DNA from: Wolfiporia cocos
Taxonomy: Eukaryota; Basidiomycota; Agaricomycetes; Polyporales; Phaeolaceae
Assembly: GCA_029448655.1 (NCBI GenBank)
Contig: JACCLO010000012.1
Span: 186,001-250,000, forward strand
Direction: 5' to 3'
DNA length: 64,000 nucleotides
Shown: positions 62,475 through 64,000 of the stretch, piece after piece
Numbering within the stretch: the stretch's first letter is position 1
Layout of the letters: each line of letters begins with the position of its first letter
Notes under the pieces: model-generated
The model's database searches: none
Told to the model about the DNA's origin: nothing
What the model saw: the letters and a program-made list of their open reading frames with translations, nothing else
Translations under genes and position numbers: made by a program

Positions 62475-63052
62475 TGTCACAAACTTACTGTTTGTGAGGA
62501 CCTGCGCTGCAGGGGAATCCTAAAGTGCCTAGCGAGGCTTGTGTGCGACCGCGACAGCGGTGACCGAGTCGGCTGTACCAAGGGCAGCACCAACCCGAGG
62601 ACTCCTAACGGCGACGTAAGGTGGCGGCACACAGTCAAGCGCGACAAGTGAGGCCCCCGGGGCAGAGACGCATCACGCGCAAATAAGAAAGGGGCCTAAG
62701 CCCAAACGACTAGAATCTCAAAGATGGGGGAGTAAGCCCCCATCGCTGCAGTATAAGTACATGTGTTGGAACGCTAAGTATCTAGCCTGCCCTACAGACA
62801 TGGCCTGTGCGCATGTAACGTAAGCGTGACCGTACAAGTAACGTAACATGTAACTATATGGTGACCTATCATGTGAGTACCTGGCACGCGCGCTGCCTGA
62901 CTAGCGCGCGCCTACTGGGTCAGGTGATCATGGAGGTATCTAGGGCGCGACCGAGAGGAAACGTAAAGTGAGCGGGGCGCGCGCGCGTGCAGCGGCGCCC
63001 ATACAACAAATAGTGAGGGATGTACAGTAGCCCCCCGGGCATATCCGTGACA
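62475..63052 (-). repeat. T2 functional 5' LTR
   Basis: 578 bp, same as 61202-61779 by eye. On the minus strand a TATA-like stretch, the palindrome GATGGGGGCTTACTCCCCCATC, and the primer. Confidence 0.92.
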
Positions 63053-63190
63053 TATATGCTGTACTATGTTATGAGGTTACCCTCATAACTAGCATTCTTG
63101 TCATTGGGTTATAAAGCCCCTTTACACCATGCTCCCTGTGTGCTCCCTGCCTAAGCCTTCTTCTACAATGACATGCTAGTCTGGTTGTCA

Positions 63191-63945
63191 TGAGAAATTG
63201 TGAGCCCATCCCTTACCTTTGTAATAGCTCTGTTCCGTCGAGATTCCTTAGTCTCACATGTCCTAGCGATGCTGGTGCAGTTAGCGCCCAGTTCTTTATC
63301 TTATCTACTGTACTTATGGTCTTATCTCGTCACAAGTAGTTATGCGTTACCTAGTACCACTGTTACACCTCACATGACCAAGGTCACAGGCCCAGCTTTA
63401 GGGTAGGGTATTTCTTAGTGGCTGTGTGGCCTTTCATGTATATATACAGGTAGCGTTCTGAGGTACTCTTCATACCATGTATTCTCAACCCTGGGGGTGA
63501 GTCCCCTGAGAACCACCTTACCTCTGTTGTGCAACCTTGCATGATACTGTGACGGTCTCCCTCTCTCTCTCTGACTGCTAGTCTGGCGGCCAGTCTTCCG
63601 GTGCAGCGTGTGTCATCGGCCGCGATGAGGACTGGCAGAATTGCCCATAGGCAAGTCCTGTTCTCCTGTAGGATAGGATACCTGAGGGTTAGGGTCCCCA
63701 CTGTGCAGGTCACATGACACATACGTTCTCATGTCAATTTTCTGTGACATCCCTGACTTTTCATAGCCGTTTCTACCCAGGCTTGAACACAGGGCTTATG
63801 TCCCCACTCTTCGTACATTTACCGCCTCGTCATGGTCTACTTAGCCAGTATGTCATGTGACCACTAGATTAGATTAGGTACATAGTGTCTAGATAAGCCC
63901 AGCCCACTTATGCTAGGTTGCTTACTATATTATGACATGTAGATA
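63191..63945 (+). repeat. Degenerate LTR-like sequence
   Basis: A plus-oriented promoter block (CATGTATATATACAGG at about 63436, then TTCTGAGGTACTCTTCAT) and an end TTTTCTGTGACA at 63749 show an LTR. From about 63750 a second U3-like stretch follows. No TSDs found and no gene. Confidence 0.45.
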
Positions 63946-64000
63946 TGTCACAACATTTTCAGCGACTCACCTTCTTTACACGTATCCCATGGTATGAACC
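63946..64000 (+). repeat. Start of LTR, family of 19095-19577
   Basis: TGTCACAACATTTTCAGC resembles the start of the solo LTR at 19095. Runs out of the window. Confidence 0.6.

Larger units (their letters stand above)
61202..63052 (-). mobile_element. T2: TRIM element
   Basis: 1851 bp: two 578-bp LTRs and a 695-bp non-coding internal region. TSD TATAT (61197-61201, 63053-63057). PPT beside the left LTR and PBS beside the right LTR give minus orientation. CG-rich, while the flanking LTR is CG-poor, so it is a late arrival. LTRs look identical. Confidence 0.93.
60905..63190 (+). repeat. LTR Q, interrupted at its TATA box by T2
   Basis: Starts TGTCACTGTGGC; CACTTTAGGG near 61157; then CATGTATATAT, into which T2 is inserted; then ATGAGGTTACCCTCAT. 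A possible end is GGTTGTCA at 63190. Boundaries are not TSD-supported. Confidence 0.5.

Noticed and set aside
1..64000. Bacterial gene cluster, operon or phage
   Set aside because: All coding regions are Ty3/gypsy type with chromodomains, and the TATA-driven LTRs are eukaryotic.

Overview
The window is a retrotransposon graveyard from a fungal genome, most likely an agaricomycete basidiomycete. That guess rests on the pol sequences, which carry an RT-RNase H-integrase-chromodomain-dUTPase order, on 5-bp target-site duplications (TSDs), and on the lack of any recognisable host gene. Almost every base can be assigned to Ty3/gypsy-type elements, their solo LTRs, or short non-coding TRIM-like derivatives. 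Nearly all LTRs share TGTCAC...GTG(A/T)CA termini.

Layout, oldest frame outward. Element D is the outermost host. Its 5' LTR ends at 1222 and its leader at 2003. It continues on the minus strand from 12126 down to 7153 (ORF1, gag, protease, start of RT) and on the plus strand at 34102-34552 (rest of RT). Element F sits in D's leader (TSD AGTAG): 5' LTR and gag 5' half at 2004-5917 (+), then gag 3' half, pol and 3' LTR at 23373-12127 (-). Two copies of one LTR (X1 5918-7152, X2 23374-34101) interrupt F gag and D RT. Their TSDs show that the 16.2 kb between them is inverted relative to both outer flanks. The young, nearly intact element A (24047-34051) lies inside X2. Element C (5' LTR at 34553) lies inside D RT. 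C gag is split by LTR Y, Y by LTR W, and W by the intact element B (39394-48406), so nesting is five deep. C stops for good at 51282.

From 51.3 kb to the end there are overlapping solo LTRs, three TRIM-type elements across the window (T1 12340-15617, T2 61202-63052, T3 ending at 55246), and a CpG-poor relic of about 2 kb (55.26-59.26 kb) that I cannot identify.

How the parts work together. The autonomous elements encode an unexplained ORF1 upstream of gag, then Gag, and a protease-polymerase with chromodomain and dUTPase. The autonomous elements and the TRIMs carry a primer-binding site complementary to a stretch of their own LTR about 33 nt after the TATA box, which indicates self-priming. 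They also share one polypurine tract type. The TRIMs have no coding capacity and look mobilised in trans. Older copies are decayed mainly by CGA-to-TGA and similar C-to-T changes.
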